Source: Sphingomonas sp.
GTDB lineage: Bacteria > Pseudomonadota > Alphaproteobacteria > Sphingomonadales > Sphingomonadaceae
DNA length: 64,000 nucleotides
NCBI RefSeq assembly: GCF_024508665.1
Contig: NZ_JANINP010000007.1
Span: 310,001 to 374,000 of the forward strand
Direction: 5' to 3'
Made by a program: the position numbers and the translations under genes. Positions 35,602-44,170 of this stretch are shown here, piece after piece. The first letter of the stretch is position 1; each line of letters begins with the position of its first letter. The notes below the pieces were generated by a model. That model ran no database searches. It was given only the letters and a program-made list of their open reading frames with translations, and was not told where the DNA came from.

Positions 35602-36803
35602 TCGAACCCGTTCTCGAGGAAGCGCTCGGCATAGGCGCAGTGCATCGCGATGCCCTTGGCCATGACCGATTCCTCGATCGTCATCTTGGTGTTGTGGAGC
35701 GGCGGGTTGTGCGCCGGGTCGGAGCCCTCGGGCGCGACGCCGATGAACGCCATCGCGCCGGGCACTTCGCGAAGAACATAGCTGAAATCCTCGCCGCCCA
35801 TGATCGGCGCCGGCATCGGCTGCCACTGGCCCGGTTCGAGGTCTTCCGAAATCTGCTTGAGGAGCGAGACCGCGCGCGGATCGCACATCGTCACCGGATA
35901 ACCGTCGTCGATCCGCACCTCGGCGGTGCAGCCATGGGCGGCGGCGATATTCTCGGCAATGCGCTTCAGCCCTTCACGGGCCTTTTGCCGGGTCTTGGCG
36001 CTCAACGTGCGCAGGGTCCCCAGCATCTGCACTTCGTCGGGGATGATGTTGTATGCGCTGCCGCCGTCGATCTTGGTGATCGACAGCACCGCGGGGTCGG
36101 TGGCCGGGATCTGCCGCGCGATGAACACCGACAGCGCGGTGACGATCTCGGCGGCGACCGGGATCGGGTCCATCGCATCGTGCGGCATCGCGGCATGGCC
36201 GCCCGCGCCACGGATGGTGAAATTGAGCGCGTCGGTCGAGGCGAGCAGCGCGCCAGGCCGCGTCTGGATCGCGCCGGCTCGGGCATTGGGATAGATGTGC
36301 AGCGCGAACGCGCTGTCGGGGCGTTGCACGTCGAGCAGCCCATCCTCGATCATGAAGCGCGCGCCATGATGGCCTTCCTCGCCCGGCTGGAACATGAAGA
36401 CGACGGTGCCTGGCAGGCTATCCTTGCGCGCGGCAAGGGCACGTGCCGCGCCGACCAGCATCGAGCAATGGCTGTCATGGCCACAGGCGTGCATCGCATT
36501 GGGCACTTGGCTCGCGAAGTCGAGGCCGGTCTCCTCGGGCATCGGCAGCGCGTCCATGTCGCCACGCAGCAACACCGTGCGGCCGTTATCGCCGCCGCCG
36601 CGCAGGATGGCGATGAAGCCGCTGGTCGACGTGGATTCGTGGATTTCGAGCGGCAGGCCGTCGAGCGCGGCGCGCAGCTTCGCCGTGGTGCGCGGGCATT
36701 GGTTGCCGATTTCGGGATCGGCATGGATGGCACGTCGCAGCGCCACCACGTCGGCGAGTTCGGCCTCGCCGGCGGCAATCCAGTCGGTGGAGAAGTCATT
36801 CAT
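35598..36803 (-). CDS. M20-family amidohydrolase (hippurate hydrolase type)
   Basis: Zinc-dependent amidohydrolase of 401 aa. Metal and catalytic motifs are LLRGDMDALPMPEETG near residue 80, HACGHDSHCSMLVGAA near 110, FQPGEEGHHGARFMIEDG near 140, the dimerisation-domain GAGGHAAMPHDAMDPI near 190 and GGEDFSYVLREVPGAMAFIG near 345. The subgroup removes acyl groups from amino acids (hippurate, N-acetyl amino acids, IAA conjugates). No signal peptide, so cytoplasmic. It is the first gene of the unit with the small acidic protein and GNAT gene, an arrangement that may balance deacylation and acetylation (inference). Confidence 0.92.
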   Translation of the reverse strand: MNDFSTDWIAAGEAELADVVALRRAIHADPEIGNQCPRTTAKLRAALDGLPLEIHESTSTSGFIAILRGGGDNGRTVLLRGDMDALPMPEETGLDFASQVPNAMHACGHDSHCSMLVGAARALAARKDSLPGTVVFMFQPGEEGHHGARFMIEDGLLDVQRPDSAFALHIYPNARAGAIQTRPGALLASTDALNFTIRGAGGHAAMPHDAMDPIPVAAEIVTALSVFIARQIPATDPAVLSITKIDGGSAYNIIPDEVQMLGTLRTLSAKTRQKAREGLKRIAENIAAAHGCTAEVRIDDGYPVTMCDPRAVSLLKQISEDLEPGQWQPMPAPIMGGEDFSYVLREVPGAMAFIGVAPEGSDPAHNPPLHNTKMTIEESVMAKGIAMHCAYAERFLENGFD

Positions 36804-36857
36804 TGCTATCGTCCTCGAGTCTCGATCGCACGCTAGACCAAATCATTGCCGACGGCA

Positions 36858-37505
36858 TCATGCCACATCGAGCGCCGCGCGTGCATGGCGGCCGATATTG
36901 CTCGCGAGTCCCGGCATCGCCGCGAGATCGCGCAATTCGGATAGCGTCGCGCCGCCGCGATTGACGATCGTCACCAGCCGGGGAAATGGGAAATCCGGAT
37001 TGGGACGTTCGGCGAGCACCACTCTATCGCCCGGCGCGATCGAGCCCTCGCGCAGGACGCGATAATACCAGCCCGAATGGCCGGTTCGCACCATGTGCTT
37101 GCCAAGCCGTGGCTCGCCGAGCGCCAGGGCGAGCTTGAAACAGGGCTGGCGCGGCTGGCAGACCTGCAGCAGCGCCCCGCCGATCGCATGTACGTCGCCG
37201 ACACAGAGATCGTCCTCGATCATTCCATCGACGGTTAGATTCTCACCCATCGCCCCGGCAACGAAGCGCGGCGCGAGATGGGGAAAAGCTGCGCCCCAAT
37301 CGGGATAGCGCGCGGAAGCATACGCATAGACCGCCTTTTCCGGACCGCCATGGACCGACAGATCGGCCTGGCTATCGCCGTCCAGCCCGAGTGCGCCGGT
37401 CATGATCGGCTCATCCACCGCGCTCTTGATAAACCCGCTTGGCACCCGTTCCGGACCAAGCGGCGCGATGCGACCGATCCGGATCGACGCAATACGCGCG
37501 CTCAT
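36858..37505 (-). CDS. MOSC domain protein, YiiM-like
   Basis: MOSC (molybdenum cofactor sulfurase C-terminal) protein of 215 aa. GDSQADLSVHGGPEKAVYAYASARYPDW near residue 45 and the conserved Cys context CQPRQPCFKLALALG near 115 define the YiiM group, which binds molybdenum cofactor and reduces N-hydroxylated bases. ENLTVDGM and VLREGSIAPGDRVVL are further family landmarks. Its ATG overlaps the stop of a 23-codon upstream ORF (see 37502-37573), so its translation may depend on that ORF. No molybdoenzyme gene is near. Confidence 0.9.
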   Translation of the reverse strand: MSARIASIRIGRIAPLGPERVPSGFIKSAVDEPIMTGALGLDGDSQADLSVHGGPEKAVYAYASARYPDWGAAFPHLAPRFVAGAMGENLTVDGMIEDDLCVGDVHAIGGALLQVCQPRQPCFKLALALGEPRLGKHMVRTGHSGWYYRVLREGSIAPGDRVVLAERPNPDFPFPRLVTIVNRGGATLSELRDLAAMPGLASNIGRHARAALDVA

Positions 37506-37573
37506 CGCCGCTCGAACACCCCGCCGGTTACGCCGCGCAGGATGGCACGAAAGATCGTTATCGCGTGGGCCAT
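37502..37573 (-). CDS. 23-codon leader ORF upstream of MOSC gene
   Basis: ATG at 37573, encoding MAHAITIFRAILRGVTGGVF plus three residues, ending in TGA that overlaps the MOSC start codon. GAGGGAG sits seven bases before the ATG, but this ribosome site lies inside the 3-prime arm of a 16-bp hairpin (37577-37613). It could be a true small protein with an amphipathic helix, or a leader that couples translation to the MOSC gene. Too short for gene callers. Confidence 0.5.
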   Translation of the reverse strand: MAHAITIFRAILRGVTGGVFERR

Positions 37574-37576
37574 ACG

Positions 37577-37613
37577 AGAGCTCCCTCGTCCCGGTTGGGG
37601 ACGAGGGAGCTCT
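37577..37613 (-). terminator. 16-bp perfect hairpin between degP and the MOSC leader
   Basis: AGAGCTCCCTCGTCCC pairs perfectly with its complement across a five-base loop. It lies 32 bp after the degP stop and just before the leader ORF. It can end degP transcription, though no U-run follows, and it also hides the ribosome site of the next ORF if read through. Confidence 0.65.
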
Positions 37614-37645
37614 AGCGGTTGACCTACGGGACTGCCAAGTCGGGA

Positions 37646-39184
37646 TCAGCTGCCCTTGAGCTTGATCGCGACATACTGGCTGCCCTGGCGCGCGCGGGTC
37701 ATGTACAGGAGCAAGGTCGTCTTGCCCGCTGCCTTCGCCGCGCGAACCTGGGCGTCGAACTCGCCCGGCGTGCGTACCGGCACCCGATTGACCGACGAGA
37801 TAATATCGCCACGCTGCATGCCCTTGGCGGCCGCGTCGCTCGACATGTCCACCCCGGTGACGACCACGCCGCTCACCTGGCTCGGATTGACGCCGAGCGT
37901 ATTGGCGATCTGCGGGGTGAGCGCGGTGACCTGTACGCCGAGCAGGTTGACGCCGGCATGGAGTTCGGGCGCACCGTTGCCGGGCGCGCCGTCGCCATCG
38001 TCGTCACCATCATTGCCGCCGGTGATCGAATTGGCCAGTTCCTCTTCGCTCGGACGGTTGCCGACGACAGCGTTCACCGTGAGCGGCTTGCCGTCACGGA
38101 TGATGCCCAGCTTGGCGGTGCCGCCCGGCGGAACGTTCGCGACCAGATAGGGCAGGGTCTGCTCGGGGTTCACTTCCTGGCCGTTGACGGAGACGATGAC
38201 GTCGCCTTGCTTCAGGCCGGCCTTCGCGCCCGGGCCGCCCGGCTCGACGCGATTGACGATTTCCCCGCGATCCTTGGGCAGGCCGAGCGTGCCGGCGATA
38301 TCCTCGTCAACCGGCTGGCGGCCGATGCCGAGATAGCCGCGCTGTACCTTACCACCCTTGATCATCGTCTCGATGATCGGCTTGGCCGAGGCGGCCGGGA
38401 TGGCGAAGCCGATGCCGACGGATCCTTCCGACGGCGAATAGATTTGCGAGTTGATGCCGATCACATTGCCATTGAGGTCGAACATTGGTCCGCCCGAATT
38501 GCCCTTGTTGATCGCCGCGTCGGTCTGGATGAAGCGGTCATAAGCGCCGCCCTGGCCGGTCACACGGTTGAGCGCCGAGACGATACCCGCCGTGACGGTG
38601 CCGCCGAGGCCGAACGGTTCGCCGATCGCGATCACCCAGTCGCCGACCCGCGCCTTGGTCGAATCGCCGAACTTCACATAGGGCAGGTTGGTCGCATCGA
38701 CCTTGAGCACGGCGAGGTCGGAAGCCGTGTCGCTGCCGATCACTTTCGCCACATATTCCTTGCGGTTGAACAAGGTGACGGTGATCGATTCGATCTTGCC
38801 CTTGGCCGCGGCGGTGATGACGTGCGCGTTGGTGACGATATAGCCGTCGGGCGAAATGATGAACCCCGAACCCAGGCTCTGGCCCTCGCGCGTGATAGGC
38901 TGGCCGTCATCCTGCCCCTGCTGGCCGAACAATCCCCCGAACAGATCACCGAACGGATTGCCGCCCGACGAGACCTGCACCTTCTGCTTGGTGGAGATAT
39001 TGACCACGGCCGGCTGAAGCTTGGCGACCATGTCGGCGAAGCTCATCGGCGCGCCCGGCTTTGGCGCAGAAGCAGAAATAGTGCCCGGCTCGTTCTGCGC
39101 GTTCTGCGCATAGGAAGGCGACAGCATCGTCGTCGCGGCGCCCCCGAGCAGCAGGGCGGTAGTAATGGCGTAGGCGTAGCGCAC
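37646..39184 (-). CDS. degP: DegP/HtrA-family periplasmic serine protease
   Basis: Envelope quality-control protease of 512 aa. The GTG start at 39184 follows AGAGGA with nine bases spacing and gives a signal peptide (ITTALLLGGAATTMLSPSYAQ). The trypsin-like domain has His121 (TNAHV), Asp156 (SDLAVL) and Ser230 (GNSGGP). Two PDZ domains follow (about 290-375 and 415-505), with an Asp/Gly-rich linker GGNDGDDDGDGAPGN between them. A longer start at 39301 lacks a ribosome site. It degrades misfolded periplasmic proteins. It sits downstream of hflK-hflC on the same strand, a common alphaproteobacterial order. Confidence 0.95.
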   Translation of the reverse strand: MRYAYAITTALLLGGAATTMLSPSYAQNAQNEPGTISASAPKPGAPMSFADMVAKLQPAVVNISTKQKVQVSSGGNPFGDLFGGLFGQQGQDDGQPITREGQSLGSGFIISPDGYIVTNAHVITAAAKGKIESITVTLFNRKEYVAKVIGSDTASDLAVLKVDATNLPYVKFGDSTKARVGDWVIAIGEPFGLGGTVTAGIVSALNRVTGQGGAYDRFIQTDAAINKGNSGGPMFDLNGNVIGINSQIYSPSEGSVGIGFAIPAASAKPIIETMIKGGKVQRGYLGIGRQPVDEDIAGTLGLPKDRGEIVNRVEPGGPGAKAGLKQGDVIVSVNGQEVNPEQTLPYLVANVPPGGTAKLGIIRDGKPLTVNAVVGNRPSEEELANSITGGNDGDDDGDGAPGNGAPELHAGVNLLGVQVTALTPQIANTLGVNPSQVSGVVVTGVDMSSDAAAKGMQRGDIISSVNRVPVRTPGEFDAQVRAAKAAGKTTLLLYMTRARQGSQYVAIKLKGS

Positions 39185-39321
39185 TTGGGTAAATCCTCTT
39201 CGTCTCGATATGCCCCAGTTGGACTGTTCTTGCCCTCCGGAGCCTGAACGGCGATTGAATATGAACGAACTGCAAGGAACGTGATTGGTCAAACCCGCCA
39301 CGCTCTTATCGGTTCAGCGCG

Positions 39322-40197
39322 TCATTTCCCGTTGCCTTCGAACTCCTTCAGATACGAATTGTCGGGCGTCAGGATCAGGTTGGTCGATCCCGACGGCAGC
39401 TTGCCGTTGGAGTCGGGGCCGAACGTGACTCGATAGGACTGCATCGCGCGATAGAAATTGTAGAAGGCAGGGTCCTTGTTGAACGCTTCGGCGTAGATCT
39501 TCGCGGCCTGCGCGTCGGCCTGTGCGCGGATGATCGCCGCATCGCGCTGACCTTCGGAGCGGATCGTCTGCGCCTGCTGCTCGCGGGTGTTCTTCATCCG
39601 GTCGAGCGCCGATTGCAGGGGCGATCCTTCCGGATAGTCGGCGTGCTTGATGCGCACATCGATGATCTGGATGCCGTAATTGCGTGCGTAGCGTTGCAAC
39701 GCGACCTGGATATTGTCCATCAACTGGCCGCGTTCCGGACTGAGCAGCGCATCGAAATCGACCTTGCCGAGTTCGGAGCGCAGTGCCGAGGCGAACAACG
39801 GCGTCAACTGCGCGCGGACGCGATCCTCCGCACCCGAGGTCAGGCCCATCGATTGGACGAGACGCAAGGGGTCGACGATGCGAAAGCGGGCAAAGGCGTC
39901 GACCTCGAGCCGCTGTTGGTCGGTCGACAGCACCGGTTGATTGTCGAGATCGAGATCGAGCACGCGCTTGTCGATCCAGATCAGTCGGTCGACCAGCGGA
40001 ATCCGCGCGATCAGGCCCGCGCCAGTCTGTCCCAGCGTCTCGCCGGCTTTCCACCGATTGACCGTGCCGATCGGCTGTTCGAGCCGGACGACGACGACCT
40101 GCTTGGTTTCGGGAACGATCGCGATCGTGCTGGCGAGCAGGATCACCGCGAGCAGGGCGACGACGCCGAGCGTGATCGGGTTGCGCAGCCAGGTCAT
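39322..40197 (-). CDS. hflC: HflC, FtsH protease modulator
   Basis: SPFH/stomatin protein of 291 aa anchored by one N-terminal helix (residues about 5-25, VVALLAVILLASTIAIVPETKQ). The SPFH domain has VVVRLEQPIGTVNRW, AGLIARIPLVDRLIWIDKRVLDLD and RNYGIQIIDVRIKHADYPEGSPLQSALDRMKNTREQQA, typical of HflC. With HflK it forms the periplasm-facing vault around the FtsH protease. Its ATG shares one base with the hflK stop (TGATG), so translation is coupled. About 137 bp separate it from degP. Confidence 0.95.
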   Translation of the reverse strand: MTWLRNPITLGVVALLAVILLASTIAIVPETKQVVVVRLEQPIGTVNRWKAGETLGQTGAGLIARIPLVDRLIWIDKRVLDLDLDNQPVLSTDQQRLEVDAFARFRIVDPLRLVQSMGLTSGAEDRVRAQLTPLFASALRSELGKVDFDALLSPERGQLMDNIQVALQRYARNYGIQIIDVRIKHADYPEGSPLQSALDRMKNTREQQAQTIRSEGQRDAAIIRAQADAQAAKIYAEAFNKDPAFYNFYRAMQSYRVTFGPDSNGKLPSGSTNLILTPDNSYLKEFEGNGK

Positions 40198-41282
40198 CAG
40201 CGTGCCTCCCCTTGCGGGGCATCGGGCAGTTTCCGGACTCCCCCCGGCACCGGGAGGAATGGCGCGATATTGCGCGGCTCGATGATCGTCTTGTCGTTCT
40301 TGGACAGGATCGCTTCCATCGTCTCGTAATACATGCGGCGGCGCGTGACCTCAGGGGCGAGCTTGTATTGCTCGTAAACGCTGTTGAACGCGGCCGCCTG
40401 GCCCTGGGCGATCGCCACGACCTGTTGCGCATAGCCGCGCGCTTGCGTGACGTTCGATTGGCGCTCGTTTTGGGCGGCCGTCACGCTCTTGAACGCGTCG
40501 CTGACCTGCTGCGGCGCGGCGGCGTTGTTCAGGGCGACGTTCACGATGCGGATGCCGGACTGATAATCGTCCAGGATCTTCTGCATCGAATCGGCGACCT
40601 GGGTCTGGATCGACAATTTGCCGGCGCCGAGCACTTCGTCGAGTGTCGCATTGGCGATCGCCGCACGCACCGCGGTTTCCGCGATGGCTTTGACCGCCTC
40701 GTCGGGCTTGTCGAGCTCGAACACGTATTTCTGCGGGTCGATGATGTTCCACTGCACCGAATAGCTGAGGTCGACCAGATTGCCGTCGCGCGTCAGCACG
40801 AGATTCTGTCCGCCGCCGCCGTCGGTGTCGGGAAACGAAAAGCCCTGAATGCCGGTGACGTTGATCACCCGGACCGACGCGATCGGCGCCGGCAGTGTCA
40901 GGTTCCAGCCCGGCCCGATCGTGCCAGAATAGCGCCCGAAATACGTTACCACACCGCGTTCCTGGGGACCGATTCCGTGAATGCTGGTCATGCCGATCCA
41001 GGCGAGCAGGAACAGGCCGACACCGGCGAGCCACAAGGATCGCCCATTGCCGCTGCCCGGGAAGCGGAAATTCCCGTTGCCACCGGAACCGCCACCGCCA
41101 CCACGCGCACGCTTCAGCAGGTCTTCGATGCCGCCGCCAGGACGTGGGCCACGCGGGCGCGATCCCGGCGCCTGGGCCCAGGGATTCCGCGGGCCGGCGT
41201 CATTGCCGCCATTGCCGTCGCCGCTTCCGCCATCGGAATCGCCGCCACCGCCGCCCCAGGGGCTCTTCGGCTTGTCGGACAT
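40197..41282 (-). CDS. hflK: HflK, FtsH protease modulator
   Basis: SPFH protein of 361 aa. A Gly-rich N-terminal cytoplasmic tail (SPWGGGGGDSDGG and GGGGGSGGNGN) precedes one membrane helix (about 83-100) and the SPFH domain (IGPQERGVVTYFGRYSGTIGPGWN, FPDTDGGGG, SVQWNIIDPQKYVFELDKPDEAVKAIAETAVRAAI). It ends in a Pro-rich tail. ATG 41282 is preferred over an upstream start at 41366 because homologs begin MSD/MxxxPWGG. It pairs with hflC and is divergent from mrp, with a shared 112-bp promoter region. Confidence 0.94.
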   Translation of the reverse strand: MSDKPKSPWGGGGGDSDGGSGDGNGGNDAGPRNPWAQAPGSRPRGPRPGGGIEDLLKRARGGGGGSGGNGNFRFPGSGNGRSLWLAGVGLFLLAWIGMTSIHGIGPQERGVVTYFGRYSGTIGPGWNLTLPAPIASVRVINVTGIQGFSFPDTDGGGGQNLVLTRDGNLVDLSYSVQWNIIDPQKYVFELDKPDEAVKAIAETAVRAAIANATLDEVLGAGKLSIQTQVADSMQKILDDYQSGIRIVNVALNNAAAPQQVSDAFKSVTAAQNERQSNVTQARGYAQQVVAIAQGQAAAFNSVYEQYKLAPEVTRRRMYYETMEAILSKNDKTIIEPRNIAPFLPVPGGVRKLPDAPQGEAR

Positions 41283-41394
41283 GGTTTGGGAAAGGCGGCG
41301 CCGCCACGGCAAGGCAATCGTCATATCCGTCTTTATAGGTTCCGCTGCGCGGAAAAACAGTGGCAAGCGGCGGTTGCGGCCCTATCTGGCGTCC

Positions 41395-42354
41395 ATGAAC
41401 GAAAAGACGGGGCTGGCGGCACGCGTCGCAGAGGTGGCGGGCGACCGCGCGACGGTGAGACTCGATAGCGATCGCGCGAGCGTGATCCTTGACGTCACGG
41501 GGTTGGATCCGGAGGCGCGTGACGCGCTGGAGGCGGCGGTGCGCGCAGCCGCACTCGCCGGCAGGGAAGCTCGCGAGGTGCGCATCGCGATGACCAGCGA
41601 GCGCGTCGGCCGCAAGCTGATCGCGGTGGCCAGCGGCAAGGGCGGGGTGGGGAAGTCGACCGTCGCCGCCAATCTTGCGATCGCCTTGGCCAGGGCCGGA
41701 CGCAGGATCGGGTTGGTGGATGCCGATATCTACGGGCCCTCGCAGCCGACCCTGATGGGCGTGGAGGGGACCAAGCCCCAGGCGCGCGACAAGACGATGA
41801 TCCCGGTGCCGACAGCGTTCGGCGTGCCGATCCTGTCGATGGGCCAGTTGGTCGCGCCGGGTCAGGCTATCGCCTGGCGCGGCCCCATGGCCGCGAGTGC
41901 GCTGGGGCAGTTGATCGAGGGCGATTGGGGGGCCGCCGATACCCTGGTGGTCGATATGCCGCCGGGCACCGGCGACGTGCAATTGACGATGATCCAGAAG
42001 TACAAGCCTGCCGGCGCGGTAATCGTGTCGACCCCACAGGACCTGGCGCTGATCGACGCCCGCCGTGCCGTCGATTTGTTCGCCAAGGCCGGCGTGCCGG
42101 TGATCGGCGTGATCGAAAACATGGCCGGCTATCGCTGCCCGCATTGCGGTGAATTGTCCGATCCGTTCGGGCAGGGTGGTGCGGAGGCTGCTGCCGGGGA
42201 GATGGGCGTTCCGTTCCTCGGCCGCGTGCCGCTGGCAATGGCGATTCGCGCCGCGTCGGATGCGGGCAATCCGCCGGCCGCCGGGAACGGGGCCGAGGGT
42301 GTCGCGTTCGGAGAGATAGCCGGGAAGGTCGGCGCTTGGCTTTCCGGCCGGTGA
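41395..42354 (+). CDS. mrp: Mrp/ApbC iron-sulfur cluster carrier ATPase
   Basis: P-loop Fe-S carrier of 319 aa. A short DUF59-like N-terminal region (about 1-65) is followed by the deviant Walker A SGKGGVGKSTV (80-90), VDADIYGPSQPTLMG, a WRGPMAASALGQLIEGDWG, VDMPPGTGDVQLTM and the cluster-ligand pair CPHC near residue 247 in GYRCPHCGE. It delivers iron-sulfur clusters to apoproteins. No strong ribosome site precedes the ATG. Divergent from hflK; in many alphaproteobacteria mrp neighbours hflKC-degP, so the context is conserved. Confidence 0.95.
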   Translation: MNEKTGLAARVAEVAGDRATVRLDSDRASVILDVTGLDPEARDALEAAVRAAALAGREAREVRIAMTSERVGRKLIAVASGKGGVGKSTVAANLAIALARAGRRIGLVDADIYGPSQPTLMGVEGTKPQARDKTMIPVPTAFGVPILSMGQLVAPGQAIAWRGPMAASALGQLIEGDWGAADTLVVDMPPGTGDVQLTMIQKYKPAGAVIVSTPQDLALIDARRAVDLFAKAGVPVIGVIENMAGYRCPHCGELSDPFGQGGAEAAAGEMGVPFLGRVPLAMAIRAASDAGNPPAAGNGAEGVAFGEIAGKVGAWLSGR

Positions 42355-42404
42355 TTAAACAAGCTCTTCGCCCTTAAAGGGCGAGGAAGATGGGATTGAA
42401 AACC

Positions 42405-42836
42405 ATGCCACTCACCGCCGACCAGGACATACGGGACCTCTTGGCAAATGCCCGCACCATCGCGATGGTGGGCGCGTCGGATCGTCCTGACCGCCCCAGC
42501 TATGGCGTGATGGCAATGTTGCAGCGGCACGGTTATCGGGTGATTCCGGTCAATCCGCAGATCACCGGCGAGCATGTTCACGGCGAATATGTCTTCCACG
42601 ACCTGGCCCAGATCGGCGTGCCGATCGACATCGTCGACATCTTCCGTCGTCCGCAGGCGGCGGGAGAAGCGGTTGATGAAGCTATCGCTTCGGGCGCGAA
42701 AGCGGTGTGGATGCAACTCGGCGTCGTCAACGAAGACGCCGCCGCGCGAGCCGAAGCGGCCGGACTGAAAGTCGTGATGGATCGCTGTCCGGCGATCGAA
42801 ATTCCGCGCCTTGGCGTGCCGCGCATCACCGCCTGA
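42405..42836 (+). CDS. CoA-binding domain protein (YccU-like)
   Basis: Rossmann-fold CoA_binding_2 protein of 143 aa. Motifs are ARTIAMVGASDRPDRPSYGVM near residue 15, GYRVIPVNPQ near 43, VDIVDIFRRP near 75 and AVWMQLGVVNEDAAARAEAAGL near 100. The family resembles the CoA-binding part of succinyl-CoA synthetase alpha; function unknown. Two starts are possible: ATG 42390 with GAGGAAG too close, or ATG 42405, used here because its product matches family N-termini. A small palindrome (CGCCCTT-A-AAGGGCG) precedes it. Follows mrp by about 50 bp. Confidence 0.88.
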   Translation: MPLTADQDIRDLLANARTIAMVGASDRPDRPSYGVMAMLQRHGYRVIPVNPQITGEHVHGEYVFHDLAQIGVPIDIVDIFRRPQAAGEAVDEAIASGAKAVWMQLGVVNEDAAARAEAAGLKVVMDRCPAIEIPRLGVPRITA

Positions 42837-42898
42837 CGCGAAACCGCCGCAATCGGCGGTCATTACGGAGCCGTAAATGGCATCGGCGGAGTCGGATC

Positions 42899-43243
42899 AT
42901 GCTGTGGTGGCTGGTGATGATGCAGACGGCCCCGCAGCTCGATACGGCAATGGAGCGCTACCACGCCGCGACCCGCGCGACGATCGACTGCCATGACAAT
43001 CAGCCCGATGATATCGTCGTTTGCGGCCGGCGCGAGGCCGATCGCTACCGCGCGCCGTTGACGGTGATCGATCCCGACGATCCAAGACATGAAGGCGTGC
43101 CGGCCGAGCGCGAGCGGATGCTGGCCAGGACAAATAATTGCCAGGAAAAGTCGACCTTCCTTGTCGGTTGCGGCGCGGCCGGGGTGTCGGTCAGCACACG
43201 ATCCGGCGTGTCCCTGATGGGCGAGCGACCGATCGCCCCGTAA
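42899..43243 (+). CDS. small secreted protein with DIVVCG motif
   Basis: ORF of 114 aa. A short N-terminal hydrophobic stretch (MLWWLVMMQTAP) suggests an export leader, then comes PDDIVVCGRREADRYRAPL near residue 38, a signature I associate with small sphingomonad envelope proteins. Cys residues at the motif, NNCQEK and VGCGAAG could form disulfides. GGCGGAG precedes the ATG. A 332-codon open frame on the opposite strand was rejected. It is the first of three small exported genes in a row. Function unknown. Confidence 0.65.
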   Translation: MLWWLVMMQTAPQLDTAMERYHAATRATIDCHDNQPDDIVVCGRREADRYRAPLTVIDPDDPRHEGVPAERERMLARTNNCQEKSTFLVGCGAAGVSVSTRSGVSLMGERPIAP

Positions 43244-43357
43244 TTGCGTCGAACTGCGACGGGAAACCGGTCGGTCTGCGCGCACCCTCTGGCGTTTCGG
43301 AACGTCTTGTGGCCTCATGTGTTGGCGTTTGAGGTGCTCGAGACAGGGGTCGGTCCG

Positions 43358-43654
43358 ATGCTCACGCCGTTGTTGTTCGTCATGTTGGGTGCCGCGGCGC
43401 ACAACGCGCCGTTGAAGCTCGATTTCACGCTTAAGCCGCAGGCGCCGTCGCGATGCTCGGGCATATGTGCCGAGCGGTATCGCCTGCCGGCGTCGAGCGA
43501 GGATACGCAATCGCTCAAGGATCGCGCGCTCGCCTATGACGGCCGCAAATGCGACGTGATCGGCGCGATGCGCTGCCTCAGCAAGCGTCGTACCTTGCTG
43601 CGATCCGATCAGGATCCGATGGATACCTTGCGGGCCAGTTTCATGCCGCATTGA
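43358..43654 (+). CDS. small secreted hypothetical protein, 98 aa
   Basis: Starts at ATG 43358 after an AGGGGT ribosome site; a hydrophobic leader (MLTPLLFVMLGAAAHN) is followed by a basic domain with four Cys residues (SRCSGICAERY, RKCDVIGAMRCLSK). The four cysteines in an exported protein suggest two disulfides. A longer reading from 43244 lacks a ribosome site. I do not recognise a family. It lies between two DIVVCG-type genes, all plus strand. Confidence 0.6.
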   Translation: MLTPLLFVMLGAAAHNAPLKLDFTLKPQAPSRCSGICAERYRLPASSEDTQSLKDRALAYDGRKCDVIGAMRCLSKRRTLLRSDQDPMDTLRASFMPH

Positions 43655-43694
43655 TGCCGGGTTCGAGCGGTATATCGCTCGCGGGAGGGTCGTC

Positions 43695-44147
43695 ATGCCC
43701 GGATTTTTATTGTCTTTGGTATTGCAGGCTGCGGTGACGACCGCGACGTCGCCATCCCAGGCACCCGCCGATACGCCCGAACGATTCTCGATCCTGGTTC
43801 CCGTCAGCAACGAACCCTGCGTTCGCCACGTCGACGGCAAGGACATTGTCGTGTGCGGCAATCCGCTGCCCTCGCAAACATTGCCTTATCCTGAGGAAAT
43901 ACCGCCCGACGGGCCGATGCCGTCCAATCCCTATAGGAACGGCGCAGGTGCGCTCGCCGCGGAGAGTACCCCCTGTCCGATCAGCCGAAGCTGCGTCGTC
44001 GGGTTCGGCCCGCCGCTCGTACCGATGATCAAGGGCGCGGCCGACCTTGCCAAGAAGGCGTTCGCGAAGAAGCCCGACAAGACCGGCCGCGTTGCGATTC
44101 CGCTCGACGATACGCCGCCATCGACCGAGGGCAAGTTGCTGCCCTGA
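43695..44147 (+). CDS. small secreted protein with DIVVCG motif
   Basis: Protein of 150 aa with a signal peptide (MPGFLLSLVLQAAVTTATS). GKDIVVCGNPLPSQTLPYPEE near residue 48 shares the DIVVCG core with the gene at 42899. A PCPISRSCVVGFGPP Cys pair and a Lys-rich C-terminal segment follow. GGGAGG precedes the ATG. It ends 23 bp before the convergent hom gene. Function unknown; repetition of the motif in two neighbouring genes suggests related envelope roles. Confidence 0.72.
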   Translation: MPGFLLSLVLQAAVTTATSPSQAPADTPERFSILVPVSNEPCVRHVDGKDIVVCGNPLPSQTLPYPEEIPPDGPMPSNPYRNGAGALAAESTPCPISRSCVVGFGPPLVPMIKGAADLAKKAFAKKPDKTGRVAIPLDDTPPSTEGKLLP

Positions 44148-44170
44148 GGGAGACGGCTGCCGGAACGGGA

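Noticed and set aside
37619..39247. 542-codon open frame on the plus strand
   Set aside because: Exact antisense of degP; the minus-strand reading has the full catalytic triad.
42863..43861. 332-codon open frame on the minus strand over the small secreted genes
   Set aside because: Arg/His-rich composition and no ribosome site; the three plus-strand ORFs have leaders and Shine-Dalgarno sequences.
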